Of a DNA stretch of 64,000 nucleotides, positions 44,138 to 51,539 are shown piece by piece. The notes beneath the pieces are model-generated. The model had not been told where the DNA came from. It was given only the letters and a program-made list of their open reading frames with translations, and ran no database searches. A program made the position numbers and the translations under genes. Positions within the stretch are counted from its first letter, which is position 1, and each line of letters starts with the position of its first letter. The stretch comes from Romboutsia_E sp900604535 (GTDB taxonomy: Bacteria > Bacillota > Clostridia > Peptostreptococcales > Peptostreptococcaceae): contig NZ_UWOT01000010.1 in assembly GCF_900604535.1 (NCBI RefSeq), positions 33,295-97,294 on the forward strand, in the 5' to 3' direction.

Positions 44138-45961
44138 ATGTCAATAAAACATAAAATAGTTAACATCGCGGTTATAGCCCATGTTGATGCTGGAAAATCA
44201 ACATTAGTTGATGCTTTCTTACATCAATCTGGAACATTTAGAGATAACGAAGTAGTAAAAGATTGTGTAATGGATAGTAATGACCTTGAAGCAGAAAGAG
44301 GTATAACAATATATTCTAAAAACTGTTCTATAAACTACAAAGATTACAAAATAAATATAGTAGATACACCAGGACATAGTGACTTCTCGTCTGAAGTTGA
44401 ACGTGTTATAAAAACTGTTGATACTGTTATATTATTAGTAGATGCTAGTGAAGGTCCAATGCCTCAAACTAGATTCGTTCTACAAAAATCATTAGAAGCT
44501 GGTCTTAGACCAATACTTTTCATAAACAAAATAGATAAGCAAGATCAAAGAGCAGAAGAAGTTGTAAATGAAGTATTCGATTTATTCGTTGACTTAAATG
44601 CAACTGATGAACAATGTGAGTTCCCTATAATATACGGTATAGCTAAGCAAGGTATAGCTAAAAGAGAATTAGAAGATGAAAGTACTGACCTTTCTCCTTT
44701 ATTCGAAACAGTAATAGAACACGTTGAAGCTTACCCTGACTTTGATAATGAACCTTTACAATTACAAGTTTCAGCACTTGCATATGATGATTATGTAGGT
44801 AGACTTGGAATAGGTAGAGTTTATAAAGGAACTGTAAGAAATGGTGAACAAGTTTCGATATGTAAAGCTGACGGCAGTGTTTCTAGAGGTAGAATAGCTA
44901 AACTTACAGCTTATGAAGGACTAAACCAAGTTGAAAAAACTGAAGCATATTCTGGTGATATAGTTGTTGTTGCAGGTATATCAGATATATCAATAGGTGA
45001 AACTATATGTAATATAGATAATCCATTACCAATGGAAATGATACACATAGAAGAACCTACTCTATCAATGAACTTCTTAGTAAATGATTCTCCATTCTGT
45101 GGTAAGAGTGGTAAATTCGTTACTACTAGACATATAAAAGATAGATTAGACAAAGAATTAGAAGTTAACGTTGGTCTTAAAGTTGAGCCAATGGACACTA
45201 CTGACGGATACAGAGTATCTGGACGTGGAGAACTTCATTTATCTATACTTCTAGAAAACATGAGACGTGAAGGTTATGAGATAGGTGTTTCTAAACCAGA
45301 AGTTTTAATGCATAAAGAAGATGGCGTTTTAATGGAACCAATGGAAAGAGTTATAGTTAACTGTCCAGAAGTTTACTCAGGAACTGTTATAAACAAATTA
45401 AATCTTAGAAAAGGTCTTATGGAGTCTATGTCTATAGAGGGAGATTATGTTAAAATAGAATTCATAGCTCCTACTCGTGGATTATTAGGTTATAGAAGTG
45501 AATTTATAAATGATACTCGTGGTGAAGGTACTTTAGTTCGTTCATTCGAAAGATTCGAAGAATATAAAGGTGAAATACCAGGTAGAAGTAATGGAGTTTT
45601 AATAGCTCAAGGACCTGGTACAACTATGGGATATGCTCTTAATGCTTTAAGTGAAAGAGCTCAAATGTTCGTAGATCCAGGTGTGGATGTTTACGAAGGT
45701 ATGATAATCGGTATGAACTCTAGAAAAGATGATATGGTTGTTAATCCATGTAAAAACAAGAAGTTAACAAACGTTCGTGCTTCTGGTACTGATGATGCAA
45801 TAAAATTACAACCAGCTAGAGTATTTACTCTTGAAGAAGCTTTAGAATTTATAGAAGATGATGAATTAGTTGAAATAACTCCTGATGCAATAAGATTAAG
45901 AAAAAGATTCTTAAATGAGCATGACAGATTAAGATACAACAAATCAAGACAAGGTAAATAA
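44138..45961 (+). CDS. typA: ribosome-associated GTPase TypA/BipA
   Basis: A 607-residue translational GTPase. G1 is AHVDAGKST, the switch II region is VDTPGHSDFSSEVERV and G4 is INKIDKQDQR. EF-G-like domains II, III and V follow, then the TypA-specific C-terminal domain with RGEGTLVRSFERFEEYKGEIP. It acts in 50S assembly and stress or cold adaptation. Codon use is more biased towards frequent codons than its neighbours, as expected for a translation factor. AAGGAAGGAA precedes the ATG. Confidence 0.96.
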   Translation: MSIKHKIVNIAVIAHVDAGKSTLVDAFLHQSGTFRDNEVVKDCVMDSNDLEAERGITIYSKNCSINYKDYKINIVDTPGHSDFSSEVERVIKTVDTVILLVDASEGPMPQTRFVLQKSLEAGLRPILFINKIDKQDQRAEEVVNEVFDLFVDLNATDEQCEFPIIYGIAKQGIAKRELEDESTDLSPLFETVIEHVEAYPDFDNEPLQLQVSALAYDDYVGRLGIGRVYKGTVRNGEQVSICKADGSVSRGRIAKLTAYEGLNQVEKTEAYSGDIVVVAGISDISIGETICNIDNPLPMEMIHIEEPTLSMNFLVNDSPFCGKSGKFVTTRHIKDRLDKELEVNVGLKVEPMDTTDGYRVSGRGELHLSILLENMRREGYEIGVSKPEVLMHKEDGVLMEPMERVIVNCPEVYSGTVINKLNLRKGLMESMSIEGDYVKIEFIAPTRGLLGYRSEFINDTRGEGTLVRSFERFEEYKGEIPGRSNGVLIAQGPGTTMGYALNALSERAQMFVDPGVDVYEGMIIGMNSRKDDMVVNPCKNKKLTNVRASGTDDAIKLQPARVFTLEEALEFIEDDELVEITPDAIRLRKRFLNEHDRLRYNKSRQGK

Positions 45962-45964
45962 TCT

Positions 45965-45995
45965 AAAAGTAGCAATATTTCATATTGCTACTTTT
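45965..45995 (+). terminator. typA terminator
   Basis: A 14-bp perfect stem with a 3-nt loop (45965-45978 with 45982-45995) and TTT after it, 4 bp from the stop. Confidence 0.9.
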
Positions 45996-46007
45996 TTATA
46001 TACTAAA

Positions 46008-46037
46008 AAACGATGAACTTTTATAAGAACATCGTTT
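46008..46037 (-). terminator. terminator of the 32-residue protein gene
   Basis: Stem AAACGATG/CATCGTTT (46008-46015 with 46030-46037) followed on the minus strand by TTTAG; about 60 bp after the small ORF. Confidence 0.65.
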
Positions 46038-46099
46038 AAATATATTTATATAATTTCATATTTAATACTTTAGTTGACATAGTCACCATTGTAGTAATA

Positions 46100-46198
46100 T
46101 TAATTAATATCATCAAGTAAATTATTTTCTGATACATACGATAATAATGTAAGTCCATACATTATTACTACTAAAACCGCACTTATAAGTAATATCAT
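46100..46198 (-). CDS. 32-residue single-span membrane protein, unknown
   Basis: ATG at 46196-46198 opens a 32-codon frame: a hydrophobic helix MILLISAVLVVIMYGLTLLS followed by an acidic tail (YVSENNLLDDIN). Upstream is a near-perfect Shine-Dalgarno AAGGAGGAAGGAAAG, among the best in the window, and a minus-strand terminator follows at 46008. It sits in an otherwise empty 605-bp gap. The shape recalls regulatory small membrane peptides such as KdpF, but I see no homology. No clear promoter. Confidence 0.55.
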   Translation of the reverse strand: MILLISAVLVVIMYGLTLLSYVSENNLLDDIN

Positions 46199-46436
46199 CT
46201 TTCCTTCCTCCTTTTAGTATTATTATATCCATTTTATATGAATTAATTGTGAATTTAATTAGAATAATCGATTTATTTAAATAACTAAAAATTAAAATAA
46301 TTATAAACTATATTGAATTATATATTTATTATAGTTTATTTTGGCATTTCATGAAAGTTTTAATTATGTTTTTTTTTATATTATAGTACTTATAATTTTT
46401 TTATAATATATAATTTTATTTTTATTTTTAACTTTA

Positions 46437-46465
46437 TTGACATACCTTCCTATTTCTTTTAAACT
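46437..46465 (+). promoter_or_regulatory. thrC-thrB promoter
   Basis: TTGACA (46437-46442), 17-bp spacer, TAAACT (46460-46465). Transcription would start near 46472, about 95 nt before thrC. Confidence 0.75.
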
Positions 46466-46508
46466 TTTAAAATAATCCGAATTTATAACAAACACCATTT
46501 AAATATAT

Positions 46509-46540
46509 AACTCTCCTCCTACTTTACAGGAGAGTTTTTT
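46509..46540 (+). terminator. leader terminator (attenuator) before thrC
   Basis: A 9-bp stem AACTCTCCT/AGGAGAGTT (46509-46517 with 46528-46536) followed by TTTT, inside the leader between the promoter and the thrC ribosome site. This would end a ~70-nt leader RNA unless anti-terminated. No leader peptide, T-box or known riboswitch was recognised. Confidence 0.7.
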
Positions 46541-46566
46541 ATTATAAATTTAACAGGGGGAATATA

Positions 46567-48048
46567 ATGAATTATATAAGTACTAGAAGTAATACAGAAA
46601 CACTAAGCGCTTCTCAAGCAATTATAAAAGGTTTAAGTGATGATGGTGGACTATATGTACCGTCTAAATTTCCTGATTTAAGAGAAGAATTAAAAAACTT
46701 AAGTACATTAACATATTGTGAACTTGCATTTTTTATATTAAAAAACTTTTTAACTGATTTTACAGATGAAGAGCTAAGTAATTGTATAAATTCTGCATAC
46801 AAAAATAATTTCGACACTAGTGAGATAACACCAATAAAACAAATTGGTAATGATTATATATTAGAATTATTTCATGGACCAACACTAGCATTTAAAGATA
46901 TAGCACTTACACTTATGCCCCATTTACTTAAAACATCTATAAATAAAAATAACTTAGATAAAGAAATACTAGTACTTACTGCTACATCTGGTGATACTGG
47001 TAAAGCAGCTTTAGAAGGTTTTAAAGACATAGATAATGTTAAAATAATAGTCTTTTTCCCAGAAAATGGTGTTAGTCCTATACAAAAACTTCAAATGAAA
47101 ACTCAAGAAGGAAAAAATGTATTCGTTGCTGGCATAAATGGTAATTTTGATGATGCTCAATCTGCTGTAAAAAAAATATTTTCTAATGATGATTTCAATA
47201 AAATTTTAAATAAAAATGGTTTCATACTGTCATCAGCTAATTCAATTAACATAGGACGATTATTACCACAAGTTGTCTACTATTTCTATTCATATTTTAA
47301 ACTTGTAAATACTAAGAAAATTAAACTATTTGATAAAGTAAATTTTGTGGTTCCAACAGGAAATTTTGGAGATATATTAGCTGGTTATTATGCTAAAGAA
47401 ATGGGGCTACCTGTAAATAAACTCATATGCGCCTCTAATGAAAATAATGTTCTTTATGACTTTTTTAGAACAGGAGAATACAATAAGAACAAAGAATTAA
47501 AATTAACAACATCACCATCTATGGATATACTAGTTTCAAGTAATTTAGAGCGTCTATTATTTGAATCTTGTAATAGAGATTCTCGATTAATAAGCGCACT
47601 TTTTAAAAGTTTCAGTGAAACAGGTTATTATAAAATCTCAAATCTGATGAGACAAAACTTGAATGATTTTTGTGGATATTATTGTACTGATGAAGAAGTT
47701 AGTGAAACTATAAATCATGTATTTAATAAATATAATTATCTTATAGATACACATACGTCTGTTGCTTACTGTTCTTTGAATAAATTTAAATCAAATAATA
47801 GTAATAAGTATAAGAATATTATTTTAAGTACTGCTAGTCCATTTAAATTTGCTAAAGATGTTCTTAATTCCATTAATAATAATAATAATAATTTACAAGA
47901 TTTTGATGTAATTGATAAATTATCTATATTAGGAAAAATAGATGTTCCTAAGCCTATTGCAGACTTAAGGGATAAAAAAATTATTCATGATAATATATAT
48001 GATAAAAATGAACTTAAACTTGCAATACAAAACTTCTTAGAAATTTAG
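46567..48048 (+). CDS. thrC: threonine synthase
   Basis: A 493-residue PLP enzyme that converts O-phosphohomoserine to threonine. The PLP lysine is in HGPTLAFKDIALTL (Lys110); LTATSGDTGKAALEG is the phosphate-binding SGDTG loop, and VPTGNFGDILAGYYAKEMG follows. The N-terminal YISTRSNTETLSASQAIIKG is typical of the long ThrC type. GGGGGAA precedes the ATG. It forms an operon with thrB, 9 bp downstream. Confidence 0.95.
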   Translation: MNYISTRSNTETLSASQAIIKGLSDDGGLYVPSKFPDLREELKNLSTLTYCELAFFILKNFLTDFTDEELSNCINSAYKNNFDTSEITPIKQIGNDYILELFHGPTLAFKDIALTLMPHLLKTSINKNNLDKEILVLTATSGDTGKAALEGFKDIDNVKIIVFFPENGVSPIQKLQMKTQEGKNVFVAGINGNFDDAQSAVKKIFSNDDFNKILNKNGFILSSANSINIGRLLPQVVYYFYSYFKLVNTKKIKLFDKVNFVVPTGNFGDILAGYYAKEMGLPVNKLICASNENNVLYDFFRTGEYNKNKELKLTTSPSMDILVSSNLERLLFESCNRDSRLISALFKSFSETGYYKISNLMRQNLNDFCGYYCTDEEVSETINHVFNKYNYLIDTHTSVAYCSLNKFKSNNSNKYKNIILSTASPFKFAKDVLNSINNNNNNLQDFDVIDKLSILGKIDVPKPIADLRDKKIIHDNIYDKNELKLAIQNFLEI

Positions 48049-48057
48049 GTGATAATA

Positions 48058-48951
48058 ATGTTAGAAATAAAAGTTCCTGCTACAACTGCAAATATTGGTC
48101 CAGGATTTGATACATTAGGATTAGCATTAAATGTATATAATAAGTTTTACATAAGTGAAATAGATAAAGGAATTTATATAGATGGATGTGATGACAAATA
48201 TAGAAATGAAAATAATTTAATTTATACCTCAATGAAATATTTCTATAATAAAATAAATCCACCTAAAATACCCACTGGAATTAAAATAAAAATAGAATCT
48301 AATATACCATTAAGTCGTGGATTAGGTAGTAGCGCTACTTGTATAGTAGCGGGTGTTGTAGCTGCTAATATTTTATCCGATTCTAACTTAAATAAATATG
48401 AATTATTAAAAATAGCAAGTGAGATAGAAGATCATCCTGATAATATTGCTCCTGCCCTACTTGGAAATATGGTAGTATCTCTTATTGATGATGGTAATAT
48501 ATACTATGACACTATTAAAATTCCTAATGAGCTTAGTTTTTGTTGTATAATTCCCGATTTCGAACTATCCACTAGTTTAGCAAGAAGTATATTACCCAAT
48601 ACTATTTATCATAAAGATTGTGTTTTTAATATATCTCACTCAACTTTACTAGTTTCAGCTTTACTCAATAAAAACTTTGACTTAATAAAAATAGCGTGTA
48701 AGGATAAAATCCATCAAGATTATAGGGGTAAATTAATAGAAAATTATTATGATATAGTCAATATGTCTTATGATTTAAACTGCATAGGAGTATTTTTAAG
48801 CGGTGCTGGACCAACAATAATGTCTATTATAAAAGATGATGATATTAACTTTATCGGTGAAATGAAATCATTCTTAGAGTCACTTGATAATAGATGGATA
48901 TTAAAAAAATTAAAATGTGATACTAATGGAACCATTGTTAATGTAATATAA
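48058..48951 (+). CDS. thrB: homoserine kinase
   Basis: A 297-residue GHMP kinase that makes O-phosphohomoserine for ThrC. Motifs: VPATTANIGPGFDTLGLAL (N-terminus), IPLSRGLGSSATCIVAGV (ATP phosphate loop) and VFLSGAGPTIMSI. The ATG at 48058 is preferred to the upstream in-frame GTG (48049) because AGGTG lies ahead of it and the family begins this way. thrA/hom is not in the window. A strong terminator follows. Confidence 0.94.
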   Translation: MLEIKVPATTANIGPGFDTLGLALNVYNKFYISEIDKGIYIDGCDDKYRNENNLIYTSMKYFYNKINPPKIPTGIKIKIESNIPLSRGLGSSATCIVAGVVAANILSDSNLNKYELLKIASEIEDHPDNIAPALLGNMVVSLIDDGNIYYDTIKIPNELSFCCIIPDFELSTSLARSILPNTIYHKDCVFNISHSTLLVSALLNKNFDLIKIACKDKIHQDYRGKLIENYYDIVNMSYDLNCIGVFLSGAGPTIMSIIKDDDINFIGEMKSFLESLDNRWILKKLKCDTNGTIVNVI

Positions 48952-48956
48952 TATCT

Positions 48957-49013
48957 AAAAGATTAGGTGTAATATATAAATAACCCGTACTTATATATTA
49001 CACCTAATCTTTT
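48957..49013 (+). terminator. thr operon terminator
   Basis: A 23-bp perfect stem (48957-48979 with 48991-49013) with an 11-nt loop and a T6 run. Confidence 0.9.
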
Positions 49014-49076
49014 TTATTTGTTTTTAACTTTAAAATATTATTTCTAAGCTTGGAATATGCTTTTATAAAAAATATA

Positions 49077-49105
49077 TTGAAACTATTCTCTAAAAATGCT
49101 AAATT
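49077..49105 (+). promoter_or_regulatory. corA promoter
   Basis: TTGAAA (49077-49082), 17-bp spacer ending TGC, then TAAATT (49100-49105); start of transcription near 49112. Confidence 0.65.
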
Positions 49106-49111
49106 AGATTA

Positions 49112-49312
49112 AGGAATATTTATTATTTCAAATTAAATATTAAACGGAGAGTGATGAAAAATGGACCATAGTCCCTGGCGGGCTGTATTAATTCATCATT
49201 CAATATTATGTAGATAAATACTAATTCATCCTTTATTTTATATTAATTAGTCATTTAATACATAATATTAAATGACGAGATTTATGTAAAACTGAATAAA
49301 GGATGTGTTGCC
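49112..49312 (+). promoter_or_regulatory. structured 5' leader of corA, Shine-Dalgarno sequestered
   Basis: About 200 nt with three nested pairings. (1) GTGATGAA/TTCATCAT (49151-49158 with 49192-49199) closes a GC-rich domain that holds GGAC/GTCC (49163-49166 with 49171-49174) and CCCTGGCGGGC. (2) CATCCTTTATT/AATAAAGGATG (49227-49237 with 49295-49305) covers AAAGGATG, the corA ribosome site. (3) Inside it GTCATTTAATA/TATTAAATGAC (49250-49260 with 49266-49276). The GC-rich core in an AT-rich genome looks like an aptamer. It does not match the M-box, fluoride, NiCo or yybP consensus that I know. The most likely control is translational. Confidence 0.6.
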
Positions 49313-50248
49313 ATGATAAGATACTACAAAACTATTAACTCTAAACTAGAAAAATTAACTTCCTTTGAAGATGGATGTTGGATAAATCTTATTGAACCTA
49401 ATCAAAGTGAAATTCATGAAATTGCTGAACTACTAAATTTAGATGTTGATAGTATAAATGCGGCTCTTGACGAAGAAGAACGTTCAAGAATAGAGGTTGA
49501 AGATAATCATACTCTTATTCTTATAGATATACCAATAGATGAGAGTGATGCTTCATCATCTCATTATACAACTATACCATTAGGTATAATAATGTTGGAT
49601 AATACTATTTTAACAGTTTGTACCGCTCAAACTAGAATTTTAAACGACTTTATAGTTGGGCATATAAAAGATTTTTATACTTATATGAAAACTCGTTTTC
49701 TTCTTCAAATACTATATAAAAATGCAACTTACTACTTATTATACTTAAGAAGAATTAATAAAATGACTAGTATAATTGAAAGTGAAATATACAATTCTAT
49801 GCAAAATAAAGAGCTTTTCCAATTGCTTGAATTAGAAAAGTCATTAGTATACTTTTCTACATCTTTAAAAGCCATAGAACTTGTACTTAATAAATTGGTT
49901 AGAACTCCAAGTATTAAGCGTTATGAAGACGATGAGGACCTTTTAGAAGATGTTATTGTTGAAAATAGACAGGCCCTTGAGATGGCAACTATTTACGGTG
50001 ATATATTAAGTAGAATTATGGATGCATTTAGTGCTATAATAAGTAATAATCAAAATACAGTTATGCAGTTCTTAACTGTTGTTACACTTATAATGGCTAT
50101 TCCTACTATTGTCTCTGGATTCTTTGGAATGAATGTGCCTGGAATTCCATTTGAAAATGATCCAAATGGTTTTTGGATTACCATGCTTATAACATGTATT
50201 ATTTGTTTAATAATTACATTCTTCATGTCTAGAAAAAAGCTATTATAA
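49313..50248 (+). CDS. corA: CorA-family divalent cation transporter
   Basis: A 311-residue protein: a long cytoplasmic alpha/beta funnel domain, then two C-terminal transmembrane helices joined by the GMN motif (FFGMNVPGIPFEN) and the basic tail SRKKLL. CorA pentamers import Mg2+ (some branches Co2+ or export). The two acidic residues in the loop after GMN (EN, D) are present. The start follows AAAGGATG. Expression is probably controlled by the leader just upstream. Confidence 0.92.
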   Translation: MIRYYKTINSKLEKLTSFEDGCWINLIEPNQSEIHEIAELLNLDVDSINAALDEEERSRIEVEDNHTLILIDIPIDESDASSSHYTTIPLGIIMLDNTILTVCTAQTRILNDFIVGHIKDFYTYMKTRFLLQILYKNATYYLLYLRRINKMTSIIESEIYNSMQNKELFQLLELEKSLVYFSTSLKAIELVLNKLVRTPSIKRYEDDEDLLEDVIVENRQALEMATIYGDILSRIMDAFSAIISNNQNTVMQFLTVVTLIMAIPTIVSGFFGMNVPGIPFENDPNGFWITMLITCIICLIITFFMSRKKLL

Positions 50249-50315
50249 ATTTATTTTTAACTTTTATTGCAATAATTAAAATTCTAGCATATAATGTTTA
50301 TATAATAAAATATTT

Positions 50316-50418
50316 CCTGAAGGGGAGTAGCTTACACTTTGTGGTAATCAATCGTCATTTCAGTGTTTTACACTCGGTTGATTAACAAGTATATTAAACT
50401 TGATAGCAAGACCTTCAA
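50316..50418 (+). promoter_or_regulatory. yybP-ykoY manganese riboswitch
   Basis: The hallmark AAGGGGAGTAGC (50320-50331) is followed by ATCGTCA, a paired hairpin region, and GATAGCAAGACCTTCA. P1 pairs TGAAGG (50318-50323) with CCTTCA (50412-50417). The P1 3' strand is also the 5' strand of the terminator at 50409, so Mn2+ binding should block termination and turn the exchanger gene on. Confidence 0.88.
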
Positions 50419-50455
50419 AACAAATGCACTAATTTGTTTTGAAGGTCTTTTTTTA
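50409..50455 (+). terminator. riboswitch-controlled terminator
   Basis: A 17-bp stem (50409-50425 with 50432-50448) and 6-nt loop followed by T8. Its left arm overlaps riboswitch P1. Confidence 0.88.
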
Positions 50456-50487
50456 TTATTATACTTAAATTTTTAGGAGGTTTATTT

Positions 50488-51492
50488 ATGAATTATGTTT
50501 TACTCATAATCGGATTTATATTATTAGTAAAGGGTGCTGATGTTTTTGTTGAAAGCTCATCTAGCATAGCTAAAATACTTAGAATTCCATCATTAATAAT
50601 TGGTCTTACTATAGTTGCATTTGGAACCAGTGCTCCTGAAGCTGCAGTAAGTATTACAGCTGCTTTAAATAATCAAAATGGTATGGCTATTGGTAATATA
50701 GTCGGTTCTAATATTTTTAATCTTTTAATGGTTGTAGGTATTTCTGGATTTATAAAGACTTTATATGTAGATAAAGCTATTATATCTAAAGAATTTCCAT
50801 TTTTAATATTAGCATCTATACTTTTATTCGTACTTGCGTGTGATATACCTTTACAAGATACTTCTAGTAATATTTTAAGCCGTGGTGATGGAATTGTCTT
50901 ACTTATGTTCTTTATAATATTTATGTATTCTTTACTTAAGGTAGCTTTACAATCAATGAATCAAGATTCTATGTCTCAACTTTCTATTTCATCAGAACAT
51001 TGTATAGATTCAAGCGATGGTACTTTAATAAGAACAGAAAATGAATCATTATTAAAAAATATAGTTATTTCAATAATCGGTATCATACTTATTATACTTG
51101 GAGGAAAAATGGTTGTATCCTCTGCATCTCAAATTGCATCTAGTTTTGGTGTTAGCGACCAGTTAATAGGACTTACTATCGTTTCTATTGGTACATCTTT
51201 ACCTGAATTTGTTACGTCTATTATAGCTGCAATAAAAGGTGAATCTTCTATTGCTTTAGGTAATGTAATAGGATCAAATATGTTTAATATATTATTTGTA
51301 CTTGGTGCTTCTGCATTTATATCTCCAATGTATATTGATCCTACTCTATTTATAGATACTTTATTTATGATATTTGTAACTATACTTACTTACTTATTTG
51401 CAGTTAAAAAAAGAGATATAAACAAAGGAGAAAGTTTTATATTAATTCTTTTATACATTATGTATATGATTTATTTATTATTAAACGCTTAA
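50488..51492 (+). CDS. calcium/sodium (cation) exchanger of the CaCA family
   Basis: A 334-residue membrane protein with two inverted Na_Ca_ex repeats: TIVAFGTSAPEAAVSITAA with IGNIVGSNIFNLLMVVG, and TIVSIGTSLPEFVTSIIAA with LGNVIGSNMFNILFVLG. The acidic residues of the GTSxPE motifs carry the ion. The family is annotated as calcium/sodium antiporter (YrbG-like), but control by a Mn2+ riboswitch suggests it exports manganese here. AGGAGG lies 9 bp before the ATG. Confidence 0.9.
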   Translation: MNYVLLIIGFILLVKGADVFVESSSSIAKILRIPSLIIGLTIVAFGTSAPEAAVSITAALNNQNGMAIGNIVGSNIFNLLMVVGISGFIKTLYVDKAIISKEFPFLILASILLFVLACDIPLQDTSSNILSRGDGIVLLMFFIIFMYSLLKVALQSMNQDSMSQLSISSEHCIDSSDGTLIRTENESLLKNIVISIIGIILIILGGKMVVSSASQIASSFGVSDQLIGLTIVSIGTSLPEFVTSIIAAIKGESSIALGNVIGSNMFNILFVLGASAFISPMYIDPTLFIDTLFMIFVTILTYLFAVKKRDINKGESFILILLYIMYMIYLLLNA

Positions 51493-51505
51493 AATTTAAT
51501 TTAAC

Positions 51506-51539
51506 AAAAATGGCGCAAAGTTATTTTCGCGCCATTTTT
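51506..51539. terminator. bidirectional terminator
   Basis: An 11-bp GC-containing stem AAAAATGGCGC/GCGCCATTTTT (51506-51516 with 51529-51539) between two convergent genes, directly at the stop codon of the minus-strand gene. Confidence 0.9.

Noticed and set aside
49112..49312. Fluoride (crcB) or M-box riboswitch before corA
   Set aside because: GGAGAGTGATGA looks partly like the crcB 5' strand, but the downstream conserved CTGATG and CCTAC elements are missing; the M-box conserved segments are not seen either.
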